From Alphaproteobacteria bacterium (lineage in GTDB: Bacteria; Pseudomonadota; Alphaproteobacteria; Caulobacterales; Aquidulcibacteraceae), in assembly GCA_018969015.1 (NCBI GenBank), contig JAGWZE010000005.1, positions 1-64,000 on the forward strand: 64,000 nt of DNA, written 5' to 3'. Within the stretch, counting starts at the first letter, position 1, and each line of letters begins with the position of its first letter. Both the position numbers and the translations under genes were made by a program. Shown here piece by piece: positions 8,237 to 16,609 of this stretch. Under the pieces are notes generated by a model that saw nothing but the letters and a program-made list of their open reading frames with translations, ran no database searches and had not been told where the DNA came from.

Positions 8237-10087
8237 ATGCCCGACACCCACCCCCCCGCCGCGATCGCGCAAACCGCGCCGCCAGCGCCAGCGAACGACA
8301 CCGGCCCACGCGCGCCCGCTTCGACCACGGCGCCTGCGCCGAGCGCGCCGACATCGCCCCCACCTCGTCCCGCCGGCCTCGCCACCTTCGATCGCGCAGT
8401 GCGCGCCGCGGAGGCGCGCCTCACCCATGGCGTCTCGCCGATCGCGCTGGCCGGCGCGATCGGCGACTGGGCCGCGCATCTGGCGCGCTCGCCCGGCAAG
8501 CAGATCGATCTCGCCGCGCGCGCCTGGGCGGACGCCACCCGCCTCGCGCTGTATGCCGGCCGCGCCGCGATGGGCCTCGAGCGCACGCCCGTCACGCCCG
8601 ACACTCCCGGCGATCACCGTTTCGCCGAAGACGACTGGCAGCGCTTCCCGTTCGACGTGATGGCCGAAACGGCGAAGGCTGCAGAAGCCTGGTGGACGGA
8701 AGCGACGACCGATGTCCACGGCCTGCCGCCGCGCCGTGCCGAACAGGTGCGCTTCCTCGCGCATCAGGCGCTTGACGTGCTCTCGCCGAGCGCCATCCCC
8801 GCGCTCAACCCGACCGTCTGGCGCCGGACGATCGAGGAGGGCGGCGCCAATCTCGTCCGCGGCGCCGCGAACGTCGTCGATGATCTCGAACGTGCGCTGA
8901 CGCATCGCCCGCCCGCCGGCGCAGAGGCGTTCGTCGTCGGTCGCGACGTCGCCGCCACGCCTGGCGCGGTGGTCTATCGCAACCACTTCATCGAGGTGAT
9001 CCGCTACGCGCCGCAGACGCCCGACGTCTATGCCGAGCCGGTGCTCATCATTCCGGCCTGGATCATGAAGTACTACATCCTCGATCTCTCGCCGGAGAAC
9101 TCGCTGGTGCGCTGGCTCGTCGCGCGCGGACACACCGTGTTCGTCGTGTCGTGGCGCAATCCGGATGCGGAGGATCGCGATTTCGGCCTCGACGATTACC
9201 GCCGCCTCGGCGTGATGGCCGCGCTCGACGCCGTGACGGCCGCGTGTCCGGGCGAGAAAATTCACGCGTGCGGGTACTGCCTCGGCGGCACGATCCTCGC
9301 CATCGCCGCCGCGACGATGGCGCGTGACGGCGACACCCGCCTCGCCTCCCTCACCCTGATCGCCGCGCAGACCGATTTCGCGCAAGCGGGCGAACTGATG
9401 CTGTTCGTCGACGAAAGCCAGCTCGCCACGCTCGAAGACCTGATGTGGTCGCAGGGATATCTGGACACCACGCAGATGGCGGGCGCCTTCCAGGCGCTGC
9501 GCTCGAATGATCTCGTGTGGTCCAAGCGCATCCGCGACTATTGGCTCGGCGAACGCGAGCCGATGAGCGATCTGATGGCCTGGAACGCCGACCAGACGCG
9601 CATGCCCGCGAAGATGCATGCGCAGTATCTGCGCGGGCTTTTCCTCGAAAACAGGCTGTCCACCGGACGCTTCGCCGTCGATGGCTGCGTGATCTCCTTG
9701 GGCGACATCCGCGCGCCGATCTTCGCCGTCGGCACGGAAAAGGACCACATCGCGCCGTGGCGATCGGTGTACAAGATCGCGCTTACCGCCAAGACGCCCG
9801 TGACCTTCGCGCTGACGACGGGTGGGCACAATGTCGGCATCGTCAATCCGCCCCCGGCGGATCCCGCCGACGCCGGCGGTCGCAGCTATCGGCTCGGTGC
9901 GCGCGAGACGTGTGATCCCTATCGAGATCCGGAGTCCTGGGCGGCGCAGGCGCCGCGCTTCGCCGGCTCATGGTGGACGGCCTGGGGCGATTGGCTCGCC
10001 GCGCACTCTTCGCCCGAGCGCGTGACGCCGCCGCCGATGGGCCCCGTGCTCGCCGCCGCGCCGGGAACCTACGTCTTCCAGCGATGA
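8237..10087 (+). CDS. phaC: class I poly(3-hydroxyalkanoate) synthase
   Basis: Polymerises (R)-3-hydroxyacyl-CoA into storage PHA on cytoplasmic granules. The protein is 616 aa. A Pro/Ala-rich N-terminal extension (about residues 1-46) precedes the synthase. The lipase-like box GYCLGG (346-351) holds the catalytic Cys348; the Asp in GTEKDHIAPW and the His in GGHNVGI complete the triad. SAIPALNPTVWRRTIEEGGANLVRG is the conserved N-terminal PhaC block. No phaA, phaB, phaR or phasin gene is adjacent. It is convergent with folD, with 7 bp between the ends. Confidence 0.96.
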   Translation: MPDTHPPAAIAQTAPPAPANDTGPRAPASTTAPAPSAPTSPPPRPAGLATFDRAVRAAEARLTHGVSPIALAGAIGDWAAHLARSPGKQIDLAARAWADATRLALYAGRAAMGLERTPVTPDTPGDHRFAEDDWQRFPFDVMAETAKAAEAWWTEATTDVHGLPPRRAEQVRFLAHQALDVLSPSAIPALNPTVWRRTIEEGGANLVRGAANVVDDLERALTHRPPAGAEAFVVGRDVAATPGAVVYRNHFIEVIRYAPQTPDVYAEPVLIIPAWIMKYYILDLSPENSLVRWLVARGHTVFVVSWRNPDAEDRDFGLDDYRRLGVMAALDAVTAACPGEKIHACGYCLGGTILAIAAATMARDGDTRLASLTLIAAQTDFAQAGELMLFVDESQLATLEDLMWSQGYLDTTQMAGAFQALRSNDLVWSKRIRDYWLGEREPMSDLMAWNADQTRMPAKMHAQYLRGLFLENRLSTGRFAVDGCVISLGDIRAPIFAVGTEKDHIAPWRSVYKIALTAKTPVTFALTTGGHNVGIVNPPPADPADAGGRSYRLGARETCDPYRDPESWAAQAPRFAGSWWTAWGDWLAAHSSPERVTPPPMGPVLAAAPGTYVFQR

Positions 10088-10094
10088 GGCGTGG

Positions 10095-10976
10095 TCAGAG
10101 GTCCGGCGTCGCCCAGCCGCGCCGCGCGCACGCCGCCAGCAGCGCATTGCGCAACAGGCACGCGATCGTCATCGGCCCGACGCCGCCGGGCACCGGCGTA
10201 ATCCACGCCGCGCGCTCCGCCGCCTCGGCATAGGCCACATCGCCGACGAGCTTCGTTTTGCCCTCGCCTTTCTCAGGCGCGGGCACGCGGTTGATGCCGA
10301 CATCGATCACCGTGGCGCCAGGCTTCACCCACGCGCCCTTGATCATCTCGGGACGGCCGATGGCCGGCACCAGAATGTCCGCCGAACGGCACACAGCAGC
10401 GAGATCGCGCGTGCGCGAATGGGCCATCGTCACCGTGCAGTTCTTCTCGAGGAACAGCTGCGCCGCCGGCTTGCCGACGAGGATCGAGCGCCCGATCACC
10501 ACGGCATGCGCGCCCGACAGATCGCCCAGCGCGTGCTCGGCGAGGATCACGCAGCCCACCGGCGTGCACGGCCGCAGCCCCGGCTTGCCGAGCGCGAGCC
10601 GCCCCGCGCCGATGTCGGTCAGGCCGTCCACGTCCTTGTCCGGATCGAGCGCGGCGAGCACGCGGTTGGCGTCCATGTGCGGCGGCAGCGGCATCTGCAC
10701 GAGGATGCCGTCCACGTCCGGGTCCTCGCTCAGCGCGCGCACGCGGGCGGTGACCTCCGCCTCCGGCGTGTCGCCCGGCAACTCGATATGGATCGAGCGC
10801 ATGCCCGCGGCGGTCGTCTGCTTGGCCTTGTTGCGCACATAGACCTGGCTGGCCGGATCCTCGCCGACGAGCACCACCGCCAGCGTCGGCTGGCCGGGTG
10901 CGGCCGCGACCGCCGCCGTGACGCGCGCCCGCAGCGCCGCCGCGATCGCGGTTCCATCGATGATCTGCGCCGTCAT
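10095..10976 (-). CDS. folD: bifunctional methylenetetrahydrofolate dehydrogenase/cyclohydrolase
   Basis: Interconverts 5,10-methylene-THF and 10-formyl-THF in one-carbon metabolism. The protein is 293 aa from the ATG at 10976. Family signatures seen are [16 protein letters not shown] (with the catalytic Lys region), [12 protein letters not shown], the NADP-binding GRSILVGKP, and the C-terminal [11 protein letters not shown]. It is the last gene of yggT-DUF167-folD, with a 4 bp overlap with the preceding gene. Confidence 0.97.
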   Translation of the reverse strand: MTAQIIDGTAIAAALRARVTAAVAAAPGQPTLAVVLVGEDPASQVYVRNKAKQTTAAGMRSIHIELPGDTPEAEVTARVRALSEDPDVDGILVQMPLPPHMDANRVLAALDPDKDVDGLTDIGAGRLALGKPGLRPCTPVGCVILAEHALGDLSGAHAVVIGRSILVGKPAAQLFLEKNCTVTMAHSRTRDLAAVCRSADILVPAIGRPEMIKGAWVKPGATVIDVGINRVPAPEKGEGKTKLVGDVAYAEAAERAAWITPVPGGVGPMTIACLLRNALLAACARRGWATPDL

Positions 10977-11287
10977 GGCCCCTCTCCCGTCAGTTTGCGC
11001 TGCGCCGTCGCGACGTCGACCCCCGTCGCCGCGACCCACTTCACGCGCGCCGTATGGCCGCGCTCGATGCGCACCGCACTTTTGGCGACGCCCAGCGCCT
11101 TGGCGAGCAGGGCGACGAGCGCCGCATTGGCGGCCCCGTCCTCCGGCGCCGCGCGCACCCGTGCTTTGAGAAAGGCTTCGCCCGCTGCGTCAACCGCCAC
11201 GCCGTCGATCCGATCCGCGCCGCCCGCGGGCGTCAAGCGGATACGCAGGCGCACGCCGTTCTCGAACTCAACAATTGGCAGCTTCAA
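10973..11287 (-). CDS. DUF167 (YggU) family protein
   Basis: A 104-residue protein. It has the DUF167 pattern: [18 protein letters not shown] near the N-terminus and [24 protein letters not shown], followed by [14 protein letters not shown]. The start is TTG (11287), overlapping the yggT stop as TTGA; no ATG fits the family N-terminus. Function is unknown. The folD ATG overlaps its stop (ATGA), so the three genes look translationally coupled. Confidence 0.9.
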   Translation of the reverse strand: MKLPIVEFENGVRLRIRLTPAGGADRIDGVAVDAAGEAFLKARVRAAPEDGAANAALVALLAKALGVAKSAVRIERGHTARVKWVAATGVDVATAQRKLTGEGP

Positions 11288-11556
11288 CCGGGAATGAGAC
11301 GGGAAATGAACCCGAGGCCCAAGATCAAAACCATCGGCGCGAAATCCAACCCGCCAACCGTGGGAATGACATTTCTGATCGGCCGCAGGAGGGGATCAGT
11401 TAGACGGGAAGTGACGTCCCAGGTCGTGGCCACAAAGCGGTTGCGCCTGCTCACAATATCGAAACCAACAAGCCAGGAGATTACCACGTTGATCACCAAG
11501 ATGATCAGTATGAGATTGATGATCTGCTGGACGAGCCAGAAAACAGCCTCGATCAT
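11284..11556 (-). CDS. YggT family integral membrane protein
   Basis: A 90-residue protein with two hydrophobic segments (about residues 6-28 and 68-88) flanking the conserved RLTDPLLRPIRNVIPTVGGLDFAPMV stretch of the YggT family. The role is poorly defined; relatives are linked to osmotic stress and, in other lineages, membrane or cell-division organisation. It is the first gene of the yggT-DUF167-folD operon. The ATG at 11556 follows a purine-rich sequence on the minus strand. Confidence 0.93.
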   Translation of the reverse strand: MIEAVFWLVQQIINLILIILVINVVISWLVGFDIVSRRNRFVATTWDVTSRLTDPLLRPIRNVIPTVGGLDFAPMVLILGLGFISRLIPG

Positions 11557-11664
11557 GGGTCTCCCGCGCGCGTAACCTGGGCCGCATGTAGCCCTCGCCC
11601 CCGGTGTCTACAAGGCGAAGGCTTAACCGCCCCTCCATGCCGGGCCCCAGCGCGCCACGCTCCC

Positions 11665-11694
11665 TTGACGCCGGCCCCCGCCCGCTTCTATAGA
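11665..11694 (+). promoter_or_regulatory. promoter of tRNA-Ala
   Basis: TTGACG (11665-11670) and TATAGA (11689-11694) are separated by 18 bp, matching the sigma70-type consensus well. They would start transcription near 11701, about 9 bases before the mature tRNA. Confidence 0.65.
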
Positions 11695-11709
11695 CCCGCT
11701 TCCCGCGGA

Positions 11710-11785
11710 GGGCCTGTAGCTCAGCTGGGAGAGCGCTACGTTCGCATCGTAGAGGTCAGCGGTTCGATCCCGCTCAGGTCCACCA
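11710..11785 (+). tRNA. tRNA-Ala (anticodon CGC)
   Basis: A 76-base cloverleaf. The acceptor stem GGGCCTG pairs with CAGGTCC (one G-U), the D arm contains TAGCTCAGCTGGGAGAGC, and the anticodon stem CTACG/CGTAG closes the loop TTCGCAT with anticodon CGC (reads GCG). The T arm AGCGG-TTCGATC-CCGCT is perfect, and the 3' CCA is encoded (11783-11785). Compositionally different DNA begins immediately downstream, consistent with the tRNA being an insertion site. Confidence 0.97.
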
Positions 11786-12443
11786 AGGCTCCCTTGAACT
11801 TTTCGACGCAGCCGGTTGGCTGATCGGTGTTCAAGATACCAGCAAGATACCAAGTGGGCGGTAACCCCTGCCAAGCCGTTCCCCTTGATTGCTGGTTTTG
11901 TTGGCCTCGAGCGCCGGCTGGTATCGCAGCCTATCGAGAGCGGCGGCCAAGGAGCGGTTACGTCGGCGATCCGGGCTGCTCAAGTCATTCTCGCATACCC
12001 ATCCCGTCGCGGGCTCGCGCGATGCTGGAGGAGATCAGCGTAGCTGCCCCCCGCAGAGGTATCGCGTTGGGATCCCGCCGAGGCCGCTGTTGCGACACAG
12101 ACGCACTAGGCGAAGACGACCGCGATGGCGGGCTCCCGTTGCGTTAAGGCAAACACTAACGCGAAGCGCGGAGATCTGGCAGCCAGCGAAGGTTGGCCAC
12201 AGGTTGTGGCGGCCGTATCCGGATGACCTCGATGGCCGACAGGCTAGGCAGCGCTATCAAGCGATTGGCGATGATGTCGGCCAACGTCCGCACTTGCTGA
12301 ACTGCCCTGCGAACGCGTTGCGGCGTTTCGGATGACCGCCTCAAGGCGCCAGTTACCGCTATCCGGACTTCGCGAAGACGGATGTCCGTGCGTGCTTGGA
12401 TCCAGATCGAGAGATCTGGGGACAGGCCCTTCGATCGGACGGA
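11786..12443. other. stretch without a recognisable gene, left part of a putative island
   Basis: About 660 bp directly after the tRNA. It is less GC-rich than its surroundings. Frames are short, have no consistent codon bias and show no recognisable family. No integrase, transposase or 3'-tRNA repeat was seen. Best read as decayed insertion DNA. Confidence 0.5.
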
Positions 12444-12728
12444 TCAAACGTCGCCGCGTATGACCGGCGCCGCCGCCGAGCAAGCTTCGCTCCGCAGAAC
12501 GTCCAGCGCCTCTGAGTAAATCCGATGGCTCAAAACCTCTATGGACACTCGGCTATCGCAGTCGCTCCGCGAGACATCTCCGACGATCACGACAGGGATT
12601 TGCATGGCTCTTATCCAATCGGCCCCACGTAGCCTCTCACTCGGAGGCCGCTCGCGCCGATCGATCTTTAGCGCCCGTTGTTCGTTCAAAAGATCACGTC
12701 GAAACGTGCGCGTCTTCGCAGTGACCAT
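12444..12728 (-). CDS. hypothetical protein, doubtful
   Basis: A 94-residue frame from the ATG at 12728 (an in-frame TTG at 12737 would add three residues). It is rich in Arg and charged residues (TFRRDLLNEQRALKIDRRERPPSERL), followed by IPVVIVGDVSRSDCDSRVSIEVL. I recognise no family. Third positions are mixed, as in the other island genes. No good ribosome binding site is visible. In its favour, a perfect copy of the island palindrome (12740-12753) lies 11 bp upstream of this ATG. Confidence 0.3.
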   Translation of the reverse strand: MVTAKTRTFRRDLLNEQRALKIDRRERPPSERLRGADWIRAMQIPVVIVGDVSRSDCDSRVSIEVLSHRIYSEALDVLRSEACSAAAPVIRGDV

Positions 12729-12739
12729 GCGTGGCAAAT

Positions 12740-12753
12740 GACTGAATTCAGTC
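12740..12753. promoter_or_regulatory. island operator copy 1 (perfect palindrome)
   Basis: GACTGAATTCAGTC is a perfect 14 bp palindrome. It is the best copy of a motif found four times in the island (also 12916, 13952 and 17020) and nowhere else noticed in the window. It lies just upstream of the minus-strand frame starting at 12728. The size and symmetry suit a TetR-type operator. Confidence 0.6.
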
Positions 12754-12915
12754 CGCCTCGGGGGTTAGACGCCAAGAGAGAAAACCGGTCCGATCCGAGT
12801 GCTGCTCCGTCCTCTGGTCGCTCCGCTGCGATCCATCGTCGGAGCGGTCGGTGGCGCCGCATGGGCTGGGCGGCGCCACCGTAGCCACGTGCGGGCATAA
12901 GCCACGTTACGAGAT

Positions 12916-12929
12916 GACTGAATGCAGTC
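12916..12929. promoter_or_regulatory. island operator copy 2
   Basis: GACTGAATGCAGTC matches the perfect copy at 12740 except for one central base. It sits in a gene-free stretch about 450 bp upstream of the TetR start, so its target gene, if any, is unclear. Confidence 0.45.
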
Positions 12930-13266
12930 TCCAACTTCGGTGCGGCAGTTGCGACGGCGGCAACATGAACCGCCACGATCGCGCATTGTCCGTCTTCGTG
13001 CCTCAAAGCGCCGCCGGGTTTGGCGCGCAGCCCCGGCGCCCGTCCCAGCGGGAAACTTCGCGATCCACCGCAAACTTGATCGAATCGCGCATGACCGCCG
13101 CGCAGACATCCATCGTCGCGACCGCGATCGGAGCGATTCTGAGACGAAACGGCACGCAACCGGCGACCTATGCAACGAGGCCACTGAAAGAGGCCGGGAG
13201 AATAGCCGACCTGACAGTGTAACCAATGCGAAATCATTCCGCGGCGAACCAAAGATTAGGCAATGT

Positions 13267-13286
13267 CACTTAAGTTCAAATAAGTG
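13267..13286. promoter_or_regulatory. inverted repeat in the TetR promoter region
   Basis: CACTTA and TAAGTG are perfect inverted arms separated by 8 bp, about 90 bp upstream of the TetR ATG and next to a possible -10 element TACTAT (13291-13296). It may be a separate regulator site or part of the promoter; evidence is weak. Confidence 0.3.
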
Positions 13287-13374
13287 GCCTTACTATGTCA
13301 AAGGCTGGTCGCCGCGGTTGCACGCGCCGAGGAATTCAGGAAGTCCCTCGCACGGGAAAACAGCTGGGTGGACA

Positions 13375-13953
13375 ATGGCGGAGTCTGTACGAAAAACACG
13401 CATACTTAAGGCATGCGTCGATGCGCTGCGACAGAAGTCGCCGCGGGACATCAAAATGCAGGACATCGCCGCGGCATCCCGATCGAGCAACGCGCTCGTG
13501 GTCCTTCACTTCAAATCCCTCGACTTGCTCCTCGTCGAGTCGTGCCTCGAAGTGTTCAGAACGATAGCACGCCGCTGCATAGATCAAATCTCGGCTACGC
13601 GTACACTTCAACCAGGGTCTCGACCGTACCCACTGTCGTACACGGATGCGGCCCGCATCGTGACGGACCTCGAGACCTGGGAGTTTCGGTGCGTCGCCTA
13701 TGCCGAACCACGCATGGTGGCGTCCAAAAAACTTCCAGAGTTTCAGTCAATCGTCCTCCCGATTTTGAGGCAGCTCGCCTCGGAAACCGGCATACTGGAT
13801 GGCGCGCCGCCAGACCGCGCGCAGATCTGCGCGGACATATTCGTTCCGTACTACTCCCACGCAACGCGGTTGGTCGTTGAAGGCGCACTCACAAAACAGG
13901 CGTTTGCGGAACGGCTTGTCGACATCGCGCAGTTGGTTCGAAAAGCGGACTGA
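13375..13953 (+). CDS. TetR family transcriptional regulator
   Basis: A 192-residue protein from the ATG at 13375 (preceded by GGTGGA). The N-terminal 55 residues follow the TetR DNA-binding fold: RILKACVDALRQ (helix 1), then KMQDIAAASRSSNALVVLHFKSLDLLLVESCLEVF, equivalent to the usual HTH with the Tyr-x-x-Phe stretch replaced by VLHFKS. The rest is a helical ligand-binding domain without a recognisable inducer signature. Its stop codon lies at the edge of operator copy 3. It is the likely reader of the ACTGAA-type palindromes (inference from class and location). Codon third positions are less GC-biased than in flanking core genes. Confidence 0.85.
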   Translation: MAESVRKTRILKACVDALRQKSPRDIKMQDIAAASRSSNALVVLHFKSLDLLLVESCLEVFRTIARRCIDQISATRTLQPGSRPYPLSYTDAARIVTDLETWEFRCVAYAEPRMVASKKLPEFQSIVLPILRQLASETGILDGAPPDRAQICADIFVPYYSHATRLVVEGALTKQAFAERLVDIAQLVRKAD

Positions 13954-13965
13954 CTGAATTTAGTC
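13952..13965. promoter_or_regulatory. island operator copy 3
   Basis: GACTGAATTTAGTC, one base from the perfect palindrome, with flanks that extend the symmetry (TGACTGAATTTAGTCA). It lies between the TetR gene and the DUF2158 gene, about 70 bp before the latter's start, and so is well placed to control it. Confidence 0.55.
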
Positions 13966-14034
13966 ACTCCGAAAGAATTATGAGGAAATCAACCACGACG
14001 CCCCATGCTCCGCTCATGAGCGAGGGAGATGGTC

Positions 14035-14283
14035 ATGACCAGCTACAGCGTCGGAGACCGGGTTGTCTTTGCAGGTGAAACGCTGACCGTCGTCGGCGTC
14101 GATGGCGAAATGGCCGTCTGCCGATGGTTTACGGTTGGGCTAGAACTTCGATCGGCGACCTTGCCAATAGCGGCGCTTACGCCTGCCCGACGCGGTCCGT
14201 CTCGGGACAGCGACAAAATCCCCTTTCGCCCATTCGGTCATCGGTCTGAGCAGGGCGCGCCGACGTGGCCCGCGAACCCCTGA
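14035..14283 (+). CDS. DUF2158-like small protein
   Basis: An 82-residue protein from the ATG at 14035, which is 6 bp after GAGGGAG; the ATG at 14029 would abut the ribosome binding site. The first half reads YSVGDRVVFAGETLTVVGVDGEMAVCRWFTVG, then LRSATLPIAALTP. This resembles DUF2158 (YodC-like) small beta proteins, which share a GDxVxLxxGxxxMTV and CxWF pattern. The last 30 residues are polar and probably unstructured. Function is unknown. An island operator copy lies just upstream. Confidence 0.65.
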   Translation: MTSYSVGDRVVFAGETLTVVGVDGEMAVCRWFTVGLELRSATLPIAALTPARRGPSRDSDKIPFRPFGHRSEQGAPTWPANP

Positions 14284-14308
14284 CGTTAGGGAAGTCCGCG
14301 AAAAATCA

Positions 14309-14347
14309 AAAGATAGCCAAGTCAATCGTCATCGCCGCGCTATCTTT
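14309..14347. promoter_or_regulatory. inverted repeat upstream of the response regulator
   Basis: AAAGATAGC (14309-14317) and GCTATCTTT (14339-14347) are perfect 9 bp inverted arms with a 21 bp interval, in the 137 bp gap before the response regulator. This could be a two-site operator or an RNA hairpin; no run of T follows, so it is not an obvious terminator. Confidence 0.4.
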
Positions 14348-14420
14348 GGATCAGCCCAAAAGAACGCCTTGACGGCGCCGCATTTGCTTAGGGCTGCGGG
14401 AGCACAACCGTGGCGCGACC

Positions 14421-15053
14421 ATGAGCGACGCCAACAGTTTCGGAGCGAGCACGATGCGCCTGCTTGTCGCCGACGACCACGCCGCCTTCGGCGACGCGCT
14501 CGCGGCCTATATCGAGGCCACGACTGGGGACATCGCAGTCACAATCGTCGAGGGCCTCGATGAAGCGACGTCCGTGCTTTCAGCGCGAGCGATCGACCAG
14601 TTGCTGATCGATATCCGCATGCCCGGCGTCGAAGGCGTGCGCCACATCGTCGATCGGTGCCGGGAGGTCTATTCGGGCCCGATCCTCCTGATTTCGGGCT
14701 CCCCCGTGAAGCGCGATGTCGAACTCGCATTGAGCCTTGGCGTGTCTGGTTTCGTGACGAAAACGATGTCGGCAAAAGCGATCGTCGCCGCCATTCGGCT
14801 CGTCTCCTCGGGCGAGCGGTTTTTTCCGCTCTCCCTCTTGGGGCAAGGCGACGCGCGAACCGGCCCCGATCTCACCGACCGCGAAGCCGTGGCGTTGAGA
14901 ATGATTTGCAGTGGCGCGCCCAATAAACTGATCGCCAAAGAACTCGGGCTCGAGTTGCCGACCATAAAGGCGATCGTTCGATCCCTGTGCATCAAGTTCA
15001 ATGCGTCTAACCGAACCGGCGTTGCGATCCGCGCCATTGAGCTTGGCCTATGA
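14421..15053 (+). CDS. LuxR/NarL-type response regulator
   Basis: A 210-residue two-domain regulator. The receiver has Asp18/Asp19 (VADDH), phosphoacceptor Asp64 (LLIDIRMPG) and Lys114 (FVTKT). The C-terminal domain LTDREAVALRMICSGAPNKLIAKEL with PTIKAIVRSLCIKFNASNRT is a LuxR helix-turn-helix. Its stop overlaps the start of the hybrid kinase by 4 bp (ATGA), so the two are almost certainly a cognate pair. Base composition is lower in GC than the surrounding core genome. Confidence 0.93.
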   Translation: MSDANSFGASTMRLLVADDHAAFGDALAAYIEATTGDIAVTIVEGLDEATSVLSARAIDQLLIDIRMPGVEGVRHIVDRCREVYSGPILLISGSPVKRDVELALSLGVSGFVTKTMSAKAIVAAIRLVSSGERFFPLSLLGQGDARTGPDLTDREAVALRMICSGAPNKLIAKELGLELPTIKAIVRSLCIKFNASNRTGVAIRAIELGL

Positions 15054-16582
15054 GTTCGGTCGAAAGCTACGCTATCCCGCGCGAACTTGCCGAACTGCAA
15101 TCCGCCGTCGACCTGCTGCACGATGGGCTGGCGATCACCGACAAGGATGGCTTGTTCATATACATGAACCCGTCGCACGCGACGCTGTTCGACTACTCGG
15201 GGCCCGCCGACCTCATCGGAAAGCCTTGGTCGACATTGTATCAAGCGGACGTCGCGGACTGGTTTGGTCGTTTCGTGATGCCGCGACTGTTCTCGAACGG
15301 CGCCTGGCGCGGCGAGGCTGAAGGTGTTTCTGCGACGGGCCGACCGGTGCCGCAGGAAGTTAGCCTTACCGTGAGCGCGTCCGGCGGGATCATTTGCGTG
15401 ACTCGAGACATCGCCGGCCGAAAGCGGGACGAGGCATTGCTGGGCAGGCTGCGGGACTGGCTCGCCGACGCAAGCCTCGAAGCGACTTTGCAGCGGAAAC
15501 TCGACCGCACCTGTCACGACATATCGAACTACTTGGCTGCAGCGGACGCCCGCCTGGCGACGGCGATCGCCTGCACCGCCGACCCGCGTATGGGCGCGCA
15601 TCTCGGCGCTGCAGCGCATGCGATCAAGGGCGCTCGAGACACCGCCGCGTCCGCGCGATCCGACTTCAGCCGCGAAGACACGACCCAGCCCGTTGATCTC
15701 GTGCCCCTTGTCCGGCGTGCTGCGCTTTTGCGGGCGAGCGATCAGAACCCCGCCGGATCGGTCAGATTCGATTGTGCCTTTGCTGTGGCCACATGCGACG
15801 TGGATCCACTCGTCTTCATGCGGGCGTTGACCAACTTGATCCACAATGCCTTCGAGGCGGGAAGCGGAGACGAAGTCCTTCTGACGCTTGCGCAAGAGCC
15901 CCCCGACTTCCAAGCGGACGCCTACACTTGGCGATCGGGCGATGGCCCATCAGGTCCGCGAATCGTCCTGTCCGTGCGCGATCGTGGCTGCGGTATTGCA
16001 CAAGAGAACATCAGCCAAATTTTCAACGCGTACTTTAGCACAAAAACCGGAAAGGCCGTTGCGACGCGCGGCCTGGGTCTGGATGCCGTGATGGAGCTCG
16101 TGGCGCGTGCGCGTGGGGCGGTCAAAGTGTCGAGCGCACCCAACCTCGGATCTCAATTCGACATTCTGCTGCCGGCCTCGGAAATCGTGGGACTCGCCGC
16201 GACCAGACCGGCGCCTGCCACCCGTCGAATCAAGAGCGTCATCCTGGTCGACGACGATCCTGATTGGCTGGATCGCATGAGCGCGGCGTTCGACGACCAG
16301 TCCATCGCGGTCTCGAAATTCAGCTCGGCGCGCGACGTCGTCGACGATCTCTCGCGCTCCGGCCTGGAATCCGACGCCATCATTATCGACCGGTTTTTGG
16401 GGCCAGGCGGCGATGGCCTCTCGCTGGGCGGCCTCCTTCGCCGGCGCTATCCGGCATCTCGGCTCATCTGCCTGTCATCAGCGCCGCCGGAGCCCGCAAT
16501 AGCCGCAGACTTCGACGCCATTCTCGACAAATCGGATGGCATTGATGCGGCCGTCGCGGCGATTGTCGGCCGCCAAGCCTGA
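15050..16582 (+). CDS. PAS-containing hybrid sensor histidine kinase
   Basis: A soluble 510-residue kinase without membrane segments. A PAS domain occupies about residues 15-125 (LLHDGLAITDKDGLFIYMNP). The dimerisation box LDRTCHDISNYLAAADARL has phosphoacceptor His156 in an HDxxN context. The ATPase domain shows the N box (Asn266 in LIHNAFEAG), DRGCGI (311-316), the F box and RGLGL (340-344). A receiver (about 395-508) has DDD 401-403, phosphoacceptor Asp447 and Lys494. No HPt domain is present. It is coupled to the response regulator upstream (ATGA). A cytosolic signal is implied. Confidence 0.92.
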   Translation: MSSVESYAIPRELAELQSAVDLLHDGLAITDKDGLFIYMNPSHATLFDYSGPADLIGKPWSTLYQADVADWFGRFVMPRLFSNGAWRGEAEGVSATGRPVPQEVSLTVSASGGIICVTRDIAGRKRDEALLGRLRDWLADASLEATLQRKLDRTCHDISNYLAAADARLATAIACTADPRMGAHLGAAAHAIKGARDTAASARSDFSREDTTQPVDLVPLVRRAALLRASDQNPAGSVRFDCAFAVATCDVDPLVFMRALTNLIHNAFEAGSGDEVLLTLAQEPPDFQADAYTWRSGDGPSGPRIVLSVRDRGCGIAQENISQIFNAYFSTKTGKAVATRGLGLDAVMELVARARGAVKVSSAPNLGSQFDILLPASEIVGLAATRPAPATRRIKSVILVDDDPDWLDRMSAAFDDQSIAVSKFSSARDVVDDLSRSGLESDAIIIDRFLGPGGDGLSLGGLLRRRYPASRLICLSSAPPEPAIAADFDAILDKSDGIDAAVAAIVGRQA

Positions 16583-16590
16583 GGCTCTCC

Positions 16591-16609
16591 AACTAGGGAT
16601 TTCCTAGTT
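16591..16609. terminator. hairpin between convergent kinase and receiver genes
   Basis: AACTAGG-GATTT-CCTAGTT is a perfect 7 bp stem with a 5-base loop. It sits in the 21 bp gap between two convergent genes and overlaps the receiver gene's stop codon. It is probably a bidirectional terminator, although there is no T-run. Confidence 0.5.

Larger units (their letters stand above)
12754..13374. other. stretch without a convincing gene, upstream of the TetR regulator
   Basis: About 620 bp. Open frames on both strands (for example one reading into the TetR gene from 12922) are Arg-rich, lack family features and look spurious. The stretch contains the second operator copy (12916-12929), an inverted repeat CACTTA-N8-TAAGTG (13267-13286) and the TetR promoter region. 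Confidence 0.5.

Noticed and set aside
7844-9829. 661-residue minus-strand frame opposite phaC
   Set aside because: Long antisense frames are expected at this GC content; phaC in the other strand has full family motifs.
11623-11874. Minus-strand frame of 83 codons overlapping tRNA-Ala
   Set aside because: It contains GPERDRTADLYDANVALSQLSYRP, the well-known spurious translation of the antisense of tRNA-Ala, so it is not a gene.
12686-13252. 188-residue minus-strand frame in the gene-poor stretch
   Set aside because: Composition is Arg/Gly/Ala-rich shadow-like, with no motif, and it would overlap two operator copies.
12922-13374. Upstream extension of the TetR frame to 343 residues
   Set aside because: The added 151 residues are Arg-rich and without TetR or other family features, and the ATG at 13375 gives a normal-length TetR protein.
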